Shown here: piece after piece, positions 42,493-50,290 of the stretch | How the letters are laid out: each line of letters opens with the position of its first letter | Position numbering within the stretch: position 1 is the stretch's first letter | Source of the DNA: Streptomyces tauricus | Lineage (GTDB): Bacteria > Actinomycetota > Actinomycetes > Streptomycetales > Streptomycetaceae | Reading direction: 5' to 3' | Assembly: GCF_014650955.1 (NCBI RefSeq) | Contig: NZ_BMVY01000009.1 | Coordinates: forward strand, 1-64,000 | DNA length: 64,000 bases | Position numbers and translations under genes: made by a program | The notes under the pieces: generated by a model | Databases searched by the model: none | What the model was told of the DNA's origin: nothing | The model's input: only the letters and a program-made list of their open reading frames with translations

Positions 42493-43530
42493 ATGGCCGG
42501 GCACACGACGGAAGCGCATCCACACGGTGCTGACCGCCTGTGCGATGCCGGAGACCGGGTGTACTCCCGGGCGGTGCGGCGCGGCCGGGTGTCCCGCAAG
42601 GACGCCGAGTCGGTGCCCTGCCTGGTCGAGCTGGCGCTCCTGCATCCCGACCCCGACGACATGGGCTGGCTGGTGCCGACCTCGCCGCAGGAGGTCATGA
42701 CGCGGCTGCTGCGGGAGATGCACGAGCACGTCGTCGCGACCCAGTCACGCATGGGCGAGGCGGTCTCCGCCTTCGAGTGGTACGCGGCCCTCGGCGGCGA
42801 CGCGCGCTCCCCCGCCGGGGCGGTGGCGATCCGGGTGCTCGACGGGCTGCCCCGGATCCGTGCCGCGATGGACGAGGCGACCGAGGCGTGCACCTCCGAG
42901 GTGCTGGCCGTCCAGCCGGGCGGCATCCGCCGCGAGGACGAACTCTCCGAAGGCCTGCACCGGGCGCTCGCGCTGCGCCGCCGCGGGGTGCGTATGCGCG
43001 ACCTGTACACGCATGTGGCCCGGCACGGCCAGGGCCTGCGGAACTACATGGAGCTGATGGAGGAGGCGGCGGAGGCCCGCACGCTCGACGAGGTCACCGA
43101 GCGGCTCATCGTCTTCGACCGCACGGTCGCGTTCATCCCCGCGAGCCCCGACCGCACCATGGCCCTGGAGCTGCGCCACCCGGCCCTGGTGAGCTATCTG
43201 GTCACCGTCTTCGAACGGCTCTGGCGGCTGGCGATCCCCCTCACCGCGCCCCTCCCGGACACCGGCATCGAGGGCATCACCCACCGCGAACGCTCCATCG
43301 CGGCGCTGCTCGCCGAGGGGCACCAGGACGCGGTGGTCGCGGAGCGCCTCGGCATCAGCGTCCGTACGTGCCGGGCGCACATCGCCCGGCTGTCGGAGAC
43401 GCTGGGGGCCGCCAGCCGCACGCAGCTGGGGGTGCGGATCGCCCAGGCGGGCCTGGACGGGCCACCGCGCGCCGCGGAACTGCAGCCGCTCACTGTTCCG
43501 AATCGTCCAGGATCCCCGAGCGACCGATGA
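42493..43530 (+). CDS. LuxR-type HTH regulator with TrmB-like sensory region (paralogue 1)
   Basis: 345 residues. The N-terminal block 'AGDRVYSRAVRRGRVSRKDA' and 'PCLVELALLHPDPDDMGWLV' and the middle 'LHRALALRRRGVRMRDLYTH', 'FDRTVAFIPASPDRTMALEL', 'RHPALVSYLVTVFERLWRLA' are those of TrmB-like regulators with a phospholipase-D-like sensor. The C-terminal LuxR HTH ('LAEGHQDAVVAERLGISVRT', 'CRAHIARLSETLG') follows. It converges on paralogue 2 and their ends overlap by about 41 bases. Two further paralogues follow. Confidence 0.9.
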   Translation: MAGHTTEAHPHGADRLCDAGDRVYSRAVRRGRVSRKDAESVPCLVELALLHPDPDDMGWLVPTSPQEVMTRLLREMHEHVVATQSRMGEAVSAFEWYAALGGDARSPAGAVAIRVLDGLPRIRAAMDEATEACTSEVLAVQPGGIRREDELSEGLHRALALRRRGVRMRDLYTHVARHGQGLRNYMELMEEAAEARTLDEVTERLIVFDRTVAFIPASPDRTMALELRHPALVSYLVTVFERLWRLAIPLTAPLPDTGIEGITHRERSIAALLAEGHQDAVVAERLGISVRTCRAHIARLSETLGAASRTQLGVRIAQAGLDGPPRAAELQPLTVPNRPGSPSDR

Positions 43531-44475
43531 GATAGCCGAGCCGCGCGCGGCTCTCGCTGCCGAGGGTCTCGGCGAGCTTGGCGATGTGCGCCCTGGCGGT
43601 GCGAACGTTCAGGCCGAGCCGTTCGGCGACGGCCGCGTCGGTGTGGCCTTCGACGAGAAGGGTGGCGATGGCTCGCTGACGTGGGGTGACGCCTTTGAGC
43701 GAGGGACGTCGGACGGCTTCGGGATACATGGGCGTGGCCAGGCGCCAGAGCCGGTCGAAGGTGGTGACGAGGTAACCGACGAGGGCCGGTGGCGGACCTC
43801 CAGTGCGAGGCTGCCGTCCTTGTCGGCGGGGATGAAGGCGACGGTGCGGTCGGTGACGATGAGCCGGTCCGTGACTTCGTCGAGGGAGCGGGTCTCGATG
43901 TCGCCCTTCAACTGCTCGTAGCGGGCCAGAACGGTGGGCGAGTGGCGCACTGTGTGCTGGTAGAGGGTGCGGATGCGGGCGCCGCGGTCCAGCAGGGCCT
44001 GGTCACGGTCCAGTGCGATGGCCTCGGCCTGGTAGCGGCGTTCACCGGTGTGGGTGTGGGGCTGGACGGTGAGGAGTTCACGGGACGCGTGGGCCATGGC
44101 TTCGGTGATGGCCTGGTTGATCTGCTTCGAACCGCTGAGGACGTTGATCATCGGAGTGTCCGCGGTCGCCGTCCGGCGTCCGTCGACCCGCATCAGCGGC
44201 TCGAACACCGCGGCCAGCCGGGCCTCGCGCCACCGCTCGTCGGCTATGCGTTCCCCGGATCTCCGCAGCAGCCGGTGAAGGGCGACGACCGGCGCGACGG
44301 GTTCGAGGCGGACCGGGTCCTCGACGGCCGGCTGCAGGAGGCCGAAGTCGACGAGGCAGGGAGCCACTTCGGCGTCCTCGCTGTGTATACGCCCCTCGCG
44401 CAGAGCCCGTTCGTACAACTCCGAGCCGGCCGCGCACAGTTCCTCCACACTGTGTGCGGGGTGCGGGTCCTTCAC
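43490..44475 (-). pseudogene. LuxR/TrmB-like regulator paralogue 2, single-base frameshift
   Basis: The gene starts at GTG 44475 (overlapping the stop of paralogue 3, GTGA) and reads as the family to 'AFIPADKDGSLALEVRH', then leaves frame at 43788-43789. One G is missing (plus strand) in a run that paralogue 3 has as GGG; restoring it gives RHPALVGYLVTTFDRLWRLA and joins the HTH frame ('TPRQRAIATLLVEGHTDAAV', 'ERLGLNVRTARAHIAKLAET'). The repaired protein is 328 residues, the same length as paralogue 3. Either the gene is newly inactivated or the base is a sequencing error. Confidence 0.88.
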
Positions 44476-45458
44476 TCCGCAGCGCCCTGCTTCAGGATCC
44501 CCGACTCGGCAATGAGGTAGCCGAGTTGTGCGCGGCTGCCGCTGCCCAGGGCGGTGGCCAGCTTCGCTATGTGCGCGCGGCAGGTGCGTACGTTCATGCC
44601 GAGCCGGCGGGCTATGGCCTCGTCGACGTGGCCCTCCACGAGGAGCTTGGCGATCGAGTGCTGGATGTTCGTGATGCCGTCGGGGGCGGTCTCGTACGGG
44701 GCGCCGGCACTCAGCGGGACGGCTCGGCCCCAGACGAACTCGAAGACCTTGATCAGGTAGCGGACGAGGCCCGGGTGGCGCAGTTCCAGGGCGACCTGCT
44801 GGTCGTCGCGCGTGGGGATGAACGCGACGGTCTCGTCGCAGATGATGAGACGTTCCACCAGCTCGTCGATGGTGCGGTACTCCACCTTGCCGTTGGAGAG
44901 CTGGTCCACGTAGGCCAGCTTCTCCTGGCTGTAGCGGGCGGTGTGCTGGTAGAGGGTCCTGATGCGCACACCGCGTTCGGTCAGCGGTCTGTCGCGTTCC
45001 AGCCCGTGCATGAGGTTGCGCTCGGATATGCGGTTGCTCGGCTGGATGGTGAGGACCTCGGTCTGGCACTGGGCCGTGGCCAGGTTGAGCGCCGCGTTGA
45101 TCCGGTCGCTGCCCTCCAGCACCGTGATGGAGTGGGTGGGCGCCGTCGCCTGGGCGCTCAGCGTCATGAACGGCTCGAAAGCATCGGTCAGTTCGATCGA
45201 CAACCGCCGGTGCGCCGTGATTTCGCGCTCTATGGGGTTGAGCCGCTGGGCCAGGGCCACCGTCGGAGGCACCGGGCGCAACCAGCTCGCGTCATCCGGA
45301 TCGGGGTGAAGAAGGGCGAACTCCATCAAGCAGGGAGCGGACTCGACTTCTTCACGGGCGATACGTCCTGTGCGGAGCGCATTCGCATAGAGACGGCCGC
45401 CTTCCTCGCACAGCTCGGTCACCGCATGAGGATGTGTCGGTTTATGCCGTTTCGCCAT
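44472..45458 (-). CDS. LuxR-type HTH regulator with TrmB-like sensory region (paralogue 3)
   Basis: 328 residues from ATG 45458 with GGAG five bases upstream. Same architecture as its neighbours: 'CEEGGRLYANALRTGRIARE', 'APCLMEFALLHPDPDDASWL', 'AALNLATAQCQTEVLTIQPS', 'CDETVAFIPTRDDQQVALEL', then HTH ('LLVEGHVDEAIARRLGMNVR', 'TCRAHIAKLATALGSGSRAQ'). It is first of a two-gene operon with paralogue 2 and divergent from the secreted peptide gene, which it may control. Confidence 0.92.
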   Translation of the reverse strand: MAKRHKPTHPHAVTELCEEGGRLYANALRTGRIAREEVESAPCLMEFALLHPDPDDASWLRPVPPTVALAQRLNPIEREITAHRRLSIELTDAFEPFMTLSAQATAPTHSITVLEGSDRINAALNLATAQCQTEVLTIQPSNRISERNLMHGLERDRPLTERGVRIRTLYQHTARYSQEKLAYVDQLSNGKVEYRTIDELVERLIICDETVAFIPTRDDQQVALELRHPGLVRYLIKVFEFVWGRAVPLSAGAPYETAPDGITNIQHSIAKLLVEGHVDEAIARRLGMNVRTCRAHIAKLATALGSGSRAQLGYLIAESGILKQGAAE

Positions 45459-45572
45459 GAAATCTCCACCCCCCAGGGTCCTGAACGTGCAGGAACATGA
45501 TGCATCGATTATGTGGCCATGATGTGCCCGAATGAGCCATCGTCGTATCCGACGGGGGAGAGGGACCTTCAA
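45459..45572. promoter_or_regulatory. Divergent promoter of LuxR pair and secreted peptide
   Basis: CATGATG occurs as a direct repeat at 45496-45502 and 45518-45524, 22 bases apart (two helical turns), within a region also containing GATGCATC. This is a candidate site for a LuxR-type dimer controlling both directions. Confidence 0.5.
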
Positions 45573-45794
45573 GTGAGGACGAAGCCGACTATGGGTAAGA
45601 AAATGCTTCGCTCGGTGCTTGTCGCCGTCTTCTCCGCCGTTGTGGCCTTCGGAGCACTGGATGGCCTCTCCGACGCGAAGGGTGACGTTCGAGCGGACAC
45701 GAGCTGGCCGTCGGCCGGACAGAACGGTGAGGTCGCCGGCCCCCCGGACACCAGCTGGCCCGTGGCGCCGATAGACGGCAGCATCGGAGGCTGA
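45573..45794 (+). CDS. Small secreted peptide with duplicated DTSWP motif
   Basis: 73 residues from GTG 45573, which has GAGGGA seven bases upstream. A basic N-terminus and hydrophobic core ('KKMLRSVLVAVFSAVVAFGA') form a signal peptide. The remaining C-terminal part is short and holds two copies of DTSWP (ADTSWPSAGQNG and PDTSWPVAPIDG), ending in SIGG. It is divergent from the LuxR operon and stops two bases before the next gene's ATG. The secreted, repeated short motif suggests a signalling peptide precursor, but no known pheromone family is recognised. Confidence 0.8.
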   Translation: MRTKPTMGKKMLRSVLVAVFSAVVAFGALDGLSDAKGDVRADTSWPSAGQNGEVAGPPDTSWPVAPIDGSIGG

Positions 45795-45795
45795 C

Positions 45796-46131
45796 ATGAG
45801 CACTCCTCCCGACGACCGGTCCTTCCGCAGAGAAATGGCCACCGCCTACCGCTCCGGCTGGCACTTCATCGACCTGGCCACCGCCATCCCCCACAGCGGT
45901 GACTCGTTGATGGTGACCGTCTTCGGAGAGCCGGTCGTGGTGACGCGGGACGACGAGGACGACGTACGGGCGTACCGGTGTCTGCGGCGGCCTCGGGGGG
46001 CGCCGCAGCCGGTACGGTGCGCCATTCGGTACGGAATGATCTTTGTGAACCTCGATCAGCGCGACCATCGGCTGGACGAGCCGGAGGCCCCGGACGTACG
46101 AACCATCGCAGCCACCCCCCGCAGTGCCTGA
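45796..46131 (+). CDS. Rieske-like protein lacking iron ligands
   Basis: 111 residues. The order 'AYRSGWHFIDLATAIPHSGD', 'SLMVTVFGEPVVVTRDDEDD', 'VRAYRCLRRPRGAP' and 'RCAIRYGMIFVNLDQ' follows the N-terminal Rieske domain of ring-hydroxylating oxygenases. In a working domain the motifs are C-x-H and C-x2-H; here they read CLRR and CAIRY, so both histidines are gone and a 2Fe-2S cluster cannot form. The catalytic domain is absent. It starts two bases after the peptide gene with GGAGG upstream. It may be a protein-binding or modifying partner of the peptide. Confidence 0.75.
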   Translation: MSTPPDDRSFRREMATAYRSGWHFIDLATAIPHSGDSLMVTVFGEPVVVTRDDEDDVRAYRCLRRPRGAPQPVRCAIRYGMIFVNLDQRDHRLDEPEAPDVRTIAATPRSA

Positions 46132-46174
46132 CGCGATTCCCCCGTCGTAGTAAATCGCTCAGGCGCTTCCCCCC

Positions 46175-46219
46175 GCAGCGGCGTCACCGTGACCTGAACA
46201 CGGTGACGCCGCTGCAGTT
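46175..46219 (+). terminator. Terminator of the peptide/Rieske-like operon
   Basis: A perfect 17-bp stem (GCAGCGGCGTCACCGTG with its complement, loop ACCTGAA) followed by AGTTTT. It closes the two-gene operon. Confidence 0.92.
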
Positions 46220-46221
46220 TT

Positions 46222-46263
46222 CAGGCATGTTCCGGCAGACATGTTTCAGCAGGCATGCTTCAT
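46222..46263. repeat. Three tandem 14-bp repeats
   Basis: CAGGCATGTTCCGG, CAGACATGTTTCAG and CAGGCATGCTTCAT follow one another just after the terminator. Function unknown; they lie between convergent genes. Confidence 0.85.
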
Positions 46264-46339
46264 GCTGCCCCCGGCGCTCCACAAGGGTGAAAACCGGCCT
46301 CGTGCCACCGCCCCGCCCGCCGCGGTGCCCGCCGTGGTG

Positions 46340-46753
46340 TCAGCAGTTGCCCATGGCCGACGTCAGGGCGATCTCGATGACCACCCGGGCCGGATTGGGT
46401 GACGGCGTCCTGCTGTAGCGCTCGGCGTAGCGGCGCACCGCTTCCGCGACCCGCTCCGGGTCCCCGGACACCGTCGCGCGCCCCTCCAGCGTCGCCCACC
46501 GCCGCCCCTCCAGCTGGCAGACCGCGACCGGCATCCCGTCGGGTCCCGCGGCCAGCACGTTGCGTACTTTCTTGCTGGACTTGGAGGCGATGACCCGAGC
46601 CAGACCGGCCTCGGGATCGTATGTGACGCCGACGGGCACCACGTGCGGGGTGCCGTCGGGACGGAAGGTGCTCAGGGTGCACACGTGGCGTTCCCGCCAG
46701 AAGCCGAGATAGGAGTCGCCGGGATCGCGCGGGTTCACGGGGTACGAGGCCAT
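46340..46753 (-). CDS. PPOX-class F420/FMN-binding pyridoxamine-oxidase-fold protein
   Basis: 137 residues: 'YLGFWRERHVCTLSTFRPDG', 'TPHVVPVGVTYDPEAGLARV', 'ASKSSKKVRNVLAAGPDG' and 'RWATLEGRATVSGDPERVAE' are the blocks of split-barrel flavin or F420-dependent enzymes of the PPOX class. The GTPHVVPVG loop and SSKKVRN cofactor-binding segment favour F420 as in other actinobacterial members. The substrate is unknown. It is divergent from clpB, but the HAIR site lies on the clpB side. Confidence 0.9.
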   Translation of the reverse strand: MASYPVNPRDPGDSYLGFWRERHVCTLSTFRPDGTPHVVPVGVTYDPEAGLARVIASKSSKKVRNVLAAGPDGMPVAVCQLEGRRWATLEGRATVSGDPERVAEAVRRYAERYSRTPSPNPARVVIEIALTSAMGNC

Positions 46754-46799
46754 GAACCGGAACCTAACCCGGCGGGCTCCCCGCAGCCCCCTGAACCCC

Positions 46800-46820
46800 C
46801 TTGAGTGGAATAGACTCAAC
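46800..46820. promoter_or_regulatory. HAIR operator of clpB
   Basis: CTTGAGT-N7-ACTCAAC, 13 of 14 bases of the HspR consensus and correct spacing, 77 bases before the clpB start. HspR control of clpB is established in Streptomyces. Confidence 0.92.
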
Positions 46821-46897
46821 TTTGTGTACGTTGGTTGGGTCAGCCAACACCGTACGGGTACGAGCCTGAGTACGAGCACGAGGAGGAGAACGCGAAC

Positions 46898-49591
46898 GTG
46901 GACGCCGAGCTGACCAACAGGAGCCGGGACGCGATCAACGCGGCCAGCAGCAGGGCCGTGTCCGAGGGCCACCCGGACCTGACGCCCGCGCACCTGCTGC
47001 TCGCGCTGCTGGCCGGGCAGGAGAACGAGAACATCACCGACCTGCTGGCCGCGGTCGACGCCGACCAGGCCGCCGTACGGGCCGGCGCCGAGCGCGTCCT
47101 CGCCGCGCTGCCCAGCGTGACCGGCTCCACCGTCGCCCCGCCGCAGCCCAACCGCGAGCTGCTCGCGGTCATCGCCGACGCGAGCGAGCGGGCCAAGGAG
47201 CTCGGGGACGAGTACCTCTCCACCGAGCACATGCTGATCGCGATCGCCGCCAAGGGCGGCCAGGTCGGCGACATACTCTCCCAGCAGGGGGCCAGCGCCA
47301 AGAAGCTGCTGGACGCGTTCGAGAAGAGCAGGGGAGGGCGCCGGGTGACCACCCCGGATCCCGAGGGCCAGTACAAGGCACTCGAAAAGTTCGGTACCGA
47401 CTTCACCGCCGCGGCCCGGGAGGGCAAGCTCGACCCGGTCATCGGCCGCGACCAGGAGATCCGCCGCGTCGTACAGGTCCTGTCGCGGCGCACCAAGAAC
47501 AACCCCGTCCTCATCGGGGAGCCCGGCGTCGGCAAGACCGCCGTGGTGGAAGGCCTCGCCCAGCGGATCGTCAAGGGCGATGTGCCCGAGTCCCTCAAGA
47601 ACAAGCGGCTCGTCTCGCTCGACCTCGGCGCCATGGTGGCCGGGGCCAAGTACCGCGGTGAGTTCGAGGAGCGCCTGAAGACGGTCCTGGCCGAGATCAA
47701 GGACTCCGACGGGCAGATCATCACGTTCATCGACGAGCTGCACACCGTCGTCGGCGCGGGCGCCGGCGGGGATTCGGCCATGGACGCCGGAAACATGCTC
47801 AAGCCCATGCTCGCCCGCGGCGAACTGCGCATGGTCGGCGCCACCACCCTGGACGAGTACCGCGAGCGGATCGAGAAGGACCCGGCGCTGGAGCGGCGCT
47901 TCCAGCAGGTGCTGGTCGCCGAGCCGTCCGTCGAGGACACCATCGCGATCCTGCGTGGCCTCAAGGGCCGGTACGAGGCCCACCACAAGGTGGTCATCGC
48001 GGACAGCGCGCTCGTCGCCGCCGCGACCCTCTCCGACCGGTACATCACCTCGCGCTTCCTGCCCGACAAGGCCATCGACCTCGTCGACGAGTCCGCGTCC
48101 CGGCTGCGGATGGAGATCGACTCCTCGCCCGTCGAGATCGACGAGCTGCAGCGGGTCGTCGACCGGCTGCGCATGGAGGAGCTGGCGCTCGACAAGGAGA
48201 CCGACGCGGCCTCCAAGCAGCGCCTGGAGAAGCTGCGCCGCGACCTCGCCGACAAGGAGGAGGAGCTGCGCGGTCTCACCGCCCGCTGGGAGAAGGAGAA
48301 GCAGTCCCTCAACCGCGTCGGTGAGCTGAAGGAGCGGCTCGACGAGCTGCGCGGCCAGGCCGAGCGGGCCCAGCGCGACGGCGACTTCGACACCGCCTCC
48401 AAGCTCCTCTACGGCGAGATCCCGACCCTGGAGAGGGACCTGGAGGAAGCCTCCGAGGCCGAGGAGGAGGCCGCCAAGGGCACGATGGTCAAGGAGGAGG
48501 TCGGCCCGGACGACATCGCCGACGTGGTCGGCGCCTGGACCGGCATCCCCGCGGGCCGCCTCCTGGAGGGCGAGACGCAGAAGCTGCTGCGCATGGAGGA
48601 GGAGCTGGGCCGGCGGCTGATCGGCCAGAGCGAGGCCGTACGGGCCGTCTCGGACGCCGTCCGCCGCACCCGCGCGGGCATCGCCGACCCGGACCGCCCG
48701 ACCGGTTCGTTCGTCTTCCTCGGACCGACCGGTGTCGGCAAGACCGAGCTGGCCAAGGCCCTCGCGGACTTCCTCTTCGACGACGAGCGGGCCATGATCC
48801 GCATCGACATGTCGGAGTACGGCGAGAAGCACAGCGTGGCCCGTCTGGTCGGCGCGCCGCCCGGCTACATCGGCTACGAGGAGGGCGGCCAGCTCACCGA
48901 GGCCGTCCGCAGGCGCCCGTACAGCGTCGTGCTCCTGGACGAGGTGGAGAAGGCGCACCCGGAGGTCTTCGACATCCTGCTCCAGGTCCTGGACGACGGA
49001 CGGCTCACCGACGGGCAGGGCCGGACGGTCGACTTCCGCAACACCATCCTGGTCCTGACCTCGAACCTGGGCAGCCACTACCTGGTCGACCCCCTGACGA
49101 GCGAGCAGGAGAAGAAGGAACAGGTCATGGAGGTGGTGAGGGCTTCTTTCAAGCCGGAATTCCTCAACCGGCTCGACGACCTCGTGGTCTTCTCGGCGCT
49201 GAACAAGACGGAACTGGAACGCATCGCCAAGCTCCAGGTCGGCCGTCTCGCGAAGCGGCTCGCCGAGCGCCGGCTCACCCTGGAGATCACGGACGAGGCC
49301 CTGGCCTGGCTCGCGGACGAGGGCAACGACCCGGCGTACGGTGCCCGGCCGCTGCGCCGTCTCGTGCAGACCGCCATCGGTGACCGGCTCGCCAAGGAGA
49401 TCCTCTCCGGCGAGGTCAAGGACGGCGACACGGTCCGCGTGGACGCCTTCGGCGACGGCCTGATCGTCGGCCCCGCGACGGGACCGGTCACGGTCGCCGC
49501 GGAGGGCCCGGCAACCGGGTCGGCAACCGGGTCGGAGAACGGCCCGGCAGATGGGGCGGCGAGCGGTCCGGCGTCGGGCAAAACGCTCTGA
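46898..49591 (+). CDS. clpB: ATP-dependent disaggregase ClpB
   Basis: 897 residues from GTG 46898 (AGGAGGAG upstream); a TTG 63 bases earlier lacks a site. An N-terminal Clp repeat domain ('GHPDLTPAHLLLALLAGQEN') is followed by two AAA+ modules with Walker A GEPGVGKT and GPTGVGKT, and the middle coiled coil ('ASKQRLEKLRRDLADKEEEL') that recruits DnaK. A Gly/Pro/Ala-rich tail after 'DTVRVDAFGDGLIV' is typical of Streptomyces. It rescues aggregates with the DnaK system encoded in this window and shares HspR control. Confidence 0.98.
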   Translation: MDAELTNRSRDAINAASSRAVSEGHPDLTPAHLLLALLAGQENENITDLLAAVDADQAAVRAGAERVLAALPSVTGSTVAPPQPNRELLAVIADASERAKELGDEYLSTEHMLIAIAAKGGQVGDILSQQGASAKKLLDAFEKSRGGRRVTTPDPEGQYKALEKFGTDFTAAAREGKLDPVIGRDQEIRRVVQVLSRRTKNNPVLIGEPGVGKTAVVEGLAQRIVKGDVPESLKNKRLVSLDLGAMVAGAKYRGEFEERLKTVLAEIKDSDGQIITFIDELHTVVGAGAGGDSAMDAGNMLKPMLARGELRMVGATTLDEYRERIEKDPALERRFQQVLVAEPSVEDTIAILRGLKGRYEAHHKVVIADSALVAAATLSDRYITSRFLPDKAIDLVDESASRLRMEIDSSPVEIDELQRVVDRLRMEELALDKETDAASKQRLEKLRRDLADKEEELRGLTARWEKEKQSLNRVGELKERLDELRGQAERAQRDGDFDTASKLLYGEIPTLERDLEEASEAEEEAAKGTMVKEEVGPDDIADVVGAWTGIPAGRLLEGETQKLLRMEEELGRRLIGQSEAVRAVSDAVRRTRAGIADPDRPTGSFVFLGPTGVGKTELAKALADFLFDDERAMIRIDMSEYGEKHSVARLVGAPPGYIGYEEGGQLTEAVRRRPYSVVLLDEVEKAHPEVFDILLQVLDDGRLTDGQGRTVDFRNTILVLTSNLGSHYLVDPLTSEQEKKEQVMEVVRASFKPEFLNRLDDLVVFSALNKTELERIAKLQVGRLAKRLAERRLTLEITDEALAWLADEGNDPAYGARPLRRLVQTAIGDRLAKEILSGEVKDGDTVRVDAFGDGLIVGPATGPVTVAAEGPATGSATGSENGPADGAASGPASGKTL

Positions 49592-49681
49592 GCGGAATTA
49601 CGTCACCGGCGGGGGCGGGGGTTGCGGGCCCCCGCCCCGCATGGGGGAGGATGGCGGAATCCGTACGAAGGGAAAATCACG

Positions 49682-50209
49682 GTGAGCATCGACCCGTCCT
49701 CGATTCCGAACTTCGGGGGCCAGCCAGAGCCGAACCCCGGCGGACCGGCGGGCCCCGTCGTCCCGGATCAGGACCTTGTGAAGCAGCTCCTGGACCAGAT
49801 GGAGCTGAAGTATGTCGTCGACGACGAGGGAGACCTCGCGGCGCCGTGGGAGCAGTTCCGTACGTACTTCATGTTCCGCGGTGAGGACGACCAGCAGGTC
49901 TTCTCGGTGCGGACGTTCTACGACCGGCCCCACCAGATCGACGAGAAGCTCCACCTGCTCGAATCGATCGACGACTGGAACCGGCGCACGCTGTGGCCCA
50001 AGGTCTACAGCCACACGCACGACGACGGCACCGTCCGCCTGATCGGCGAGGCGCAGATGCTGATCGGCACGGGCGTCAGCCTGGAGCACTTCGTGTCGTC
50101 GACGGTCAGCTGGGTGCGGGCCGCCATCGAGTTCGACAAGTGGCTCGTCGAGCAGCTCGGCCTGGAGCAGGAGATCGACGACGCGGAGAAGCCCGACGAG
50201 GACCAGTAG
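49682..50209 (+). CDS. YbjN domain protein
   Basis: 175 residues from GTG 49682 with AAGGGAAA upstream. 'LVKQLLDQMELKYVVDDEGD', 'WEQFRTYFMFRGEDDQQVFS', 'LLESIDDWNRRTLWPKVYSH' and 'EHFVSSTVSWVRAAIEFDKW' match YbjN/type III secretion chaperone-fold proteins. These are cytoplasmic, acidic and suspected chaperones; the client is unknown. It follows clpB by 90 bases and may be cotranscribed. Confidence 0.9.
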   Translation: MSIDPSSIPNFGGQPEPNPGGPAGPVVPDQDLVKQLLDQMELKYVVDDEGDLAAPWEQFRTYFMFRGEDDQQVFSVRTFYDRPHQIDEKLHLLESIDDWNRRTLWPKVYSHTHDDGTVRLIGEAQMLIGTGVSLEHFVSSTVSWVRAAIEFDKWLVEQLGLEQEIDDAEKPDEDQ

Positions 50210-50290
50210 TCCGCACGGCGGCCGGTGGCCCTGACGGCGACCGGTGGTCCGCACGGCGACCAGTGGTCCTGACCGCGACCAGTGGTCCTC
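50207..50290. repeat. Four degenerate tandem repeats of about 19 bp
   Basis: Units like GGCGACCGGTGGTCCGCAC repeat about four times between the ends of ybjN-like and the mannosyltransferase genes. They sit between convergent genes, overlapping both 3' ends slightly. No function is evident. Confidence 0.75.

Noticed and set aside
46835..46897. Extended N-terminus of ClpB from a TTG codon
   Set aside because: The extra residues are not family-like and the GTG at 46898 has a strong ribosome site.
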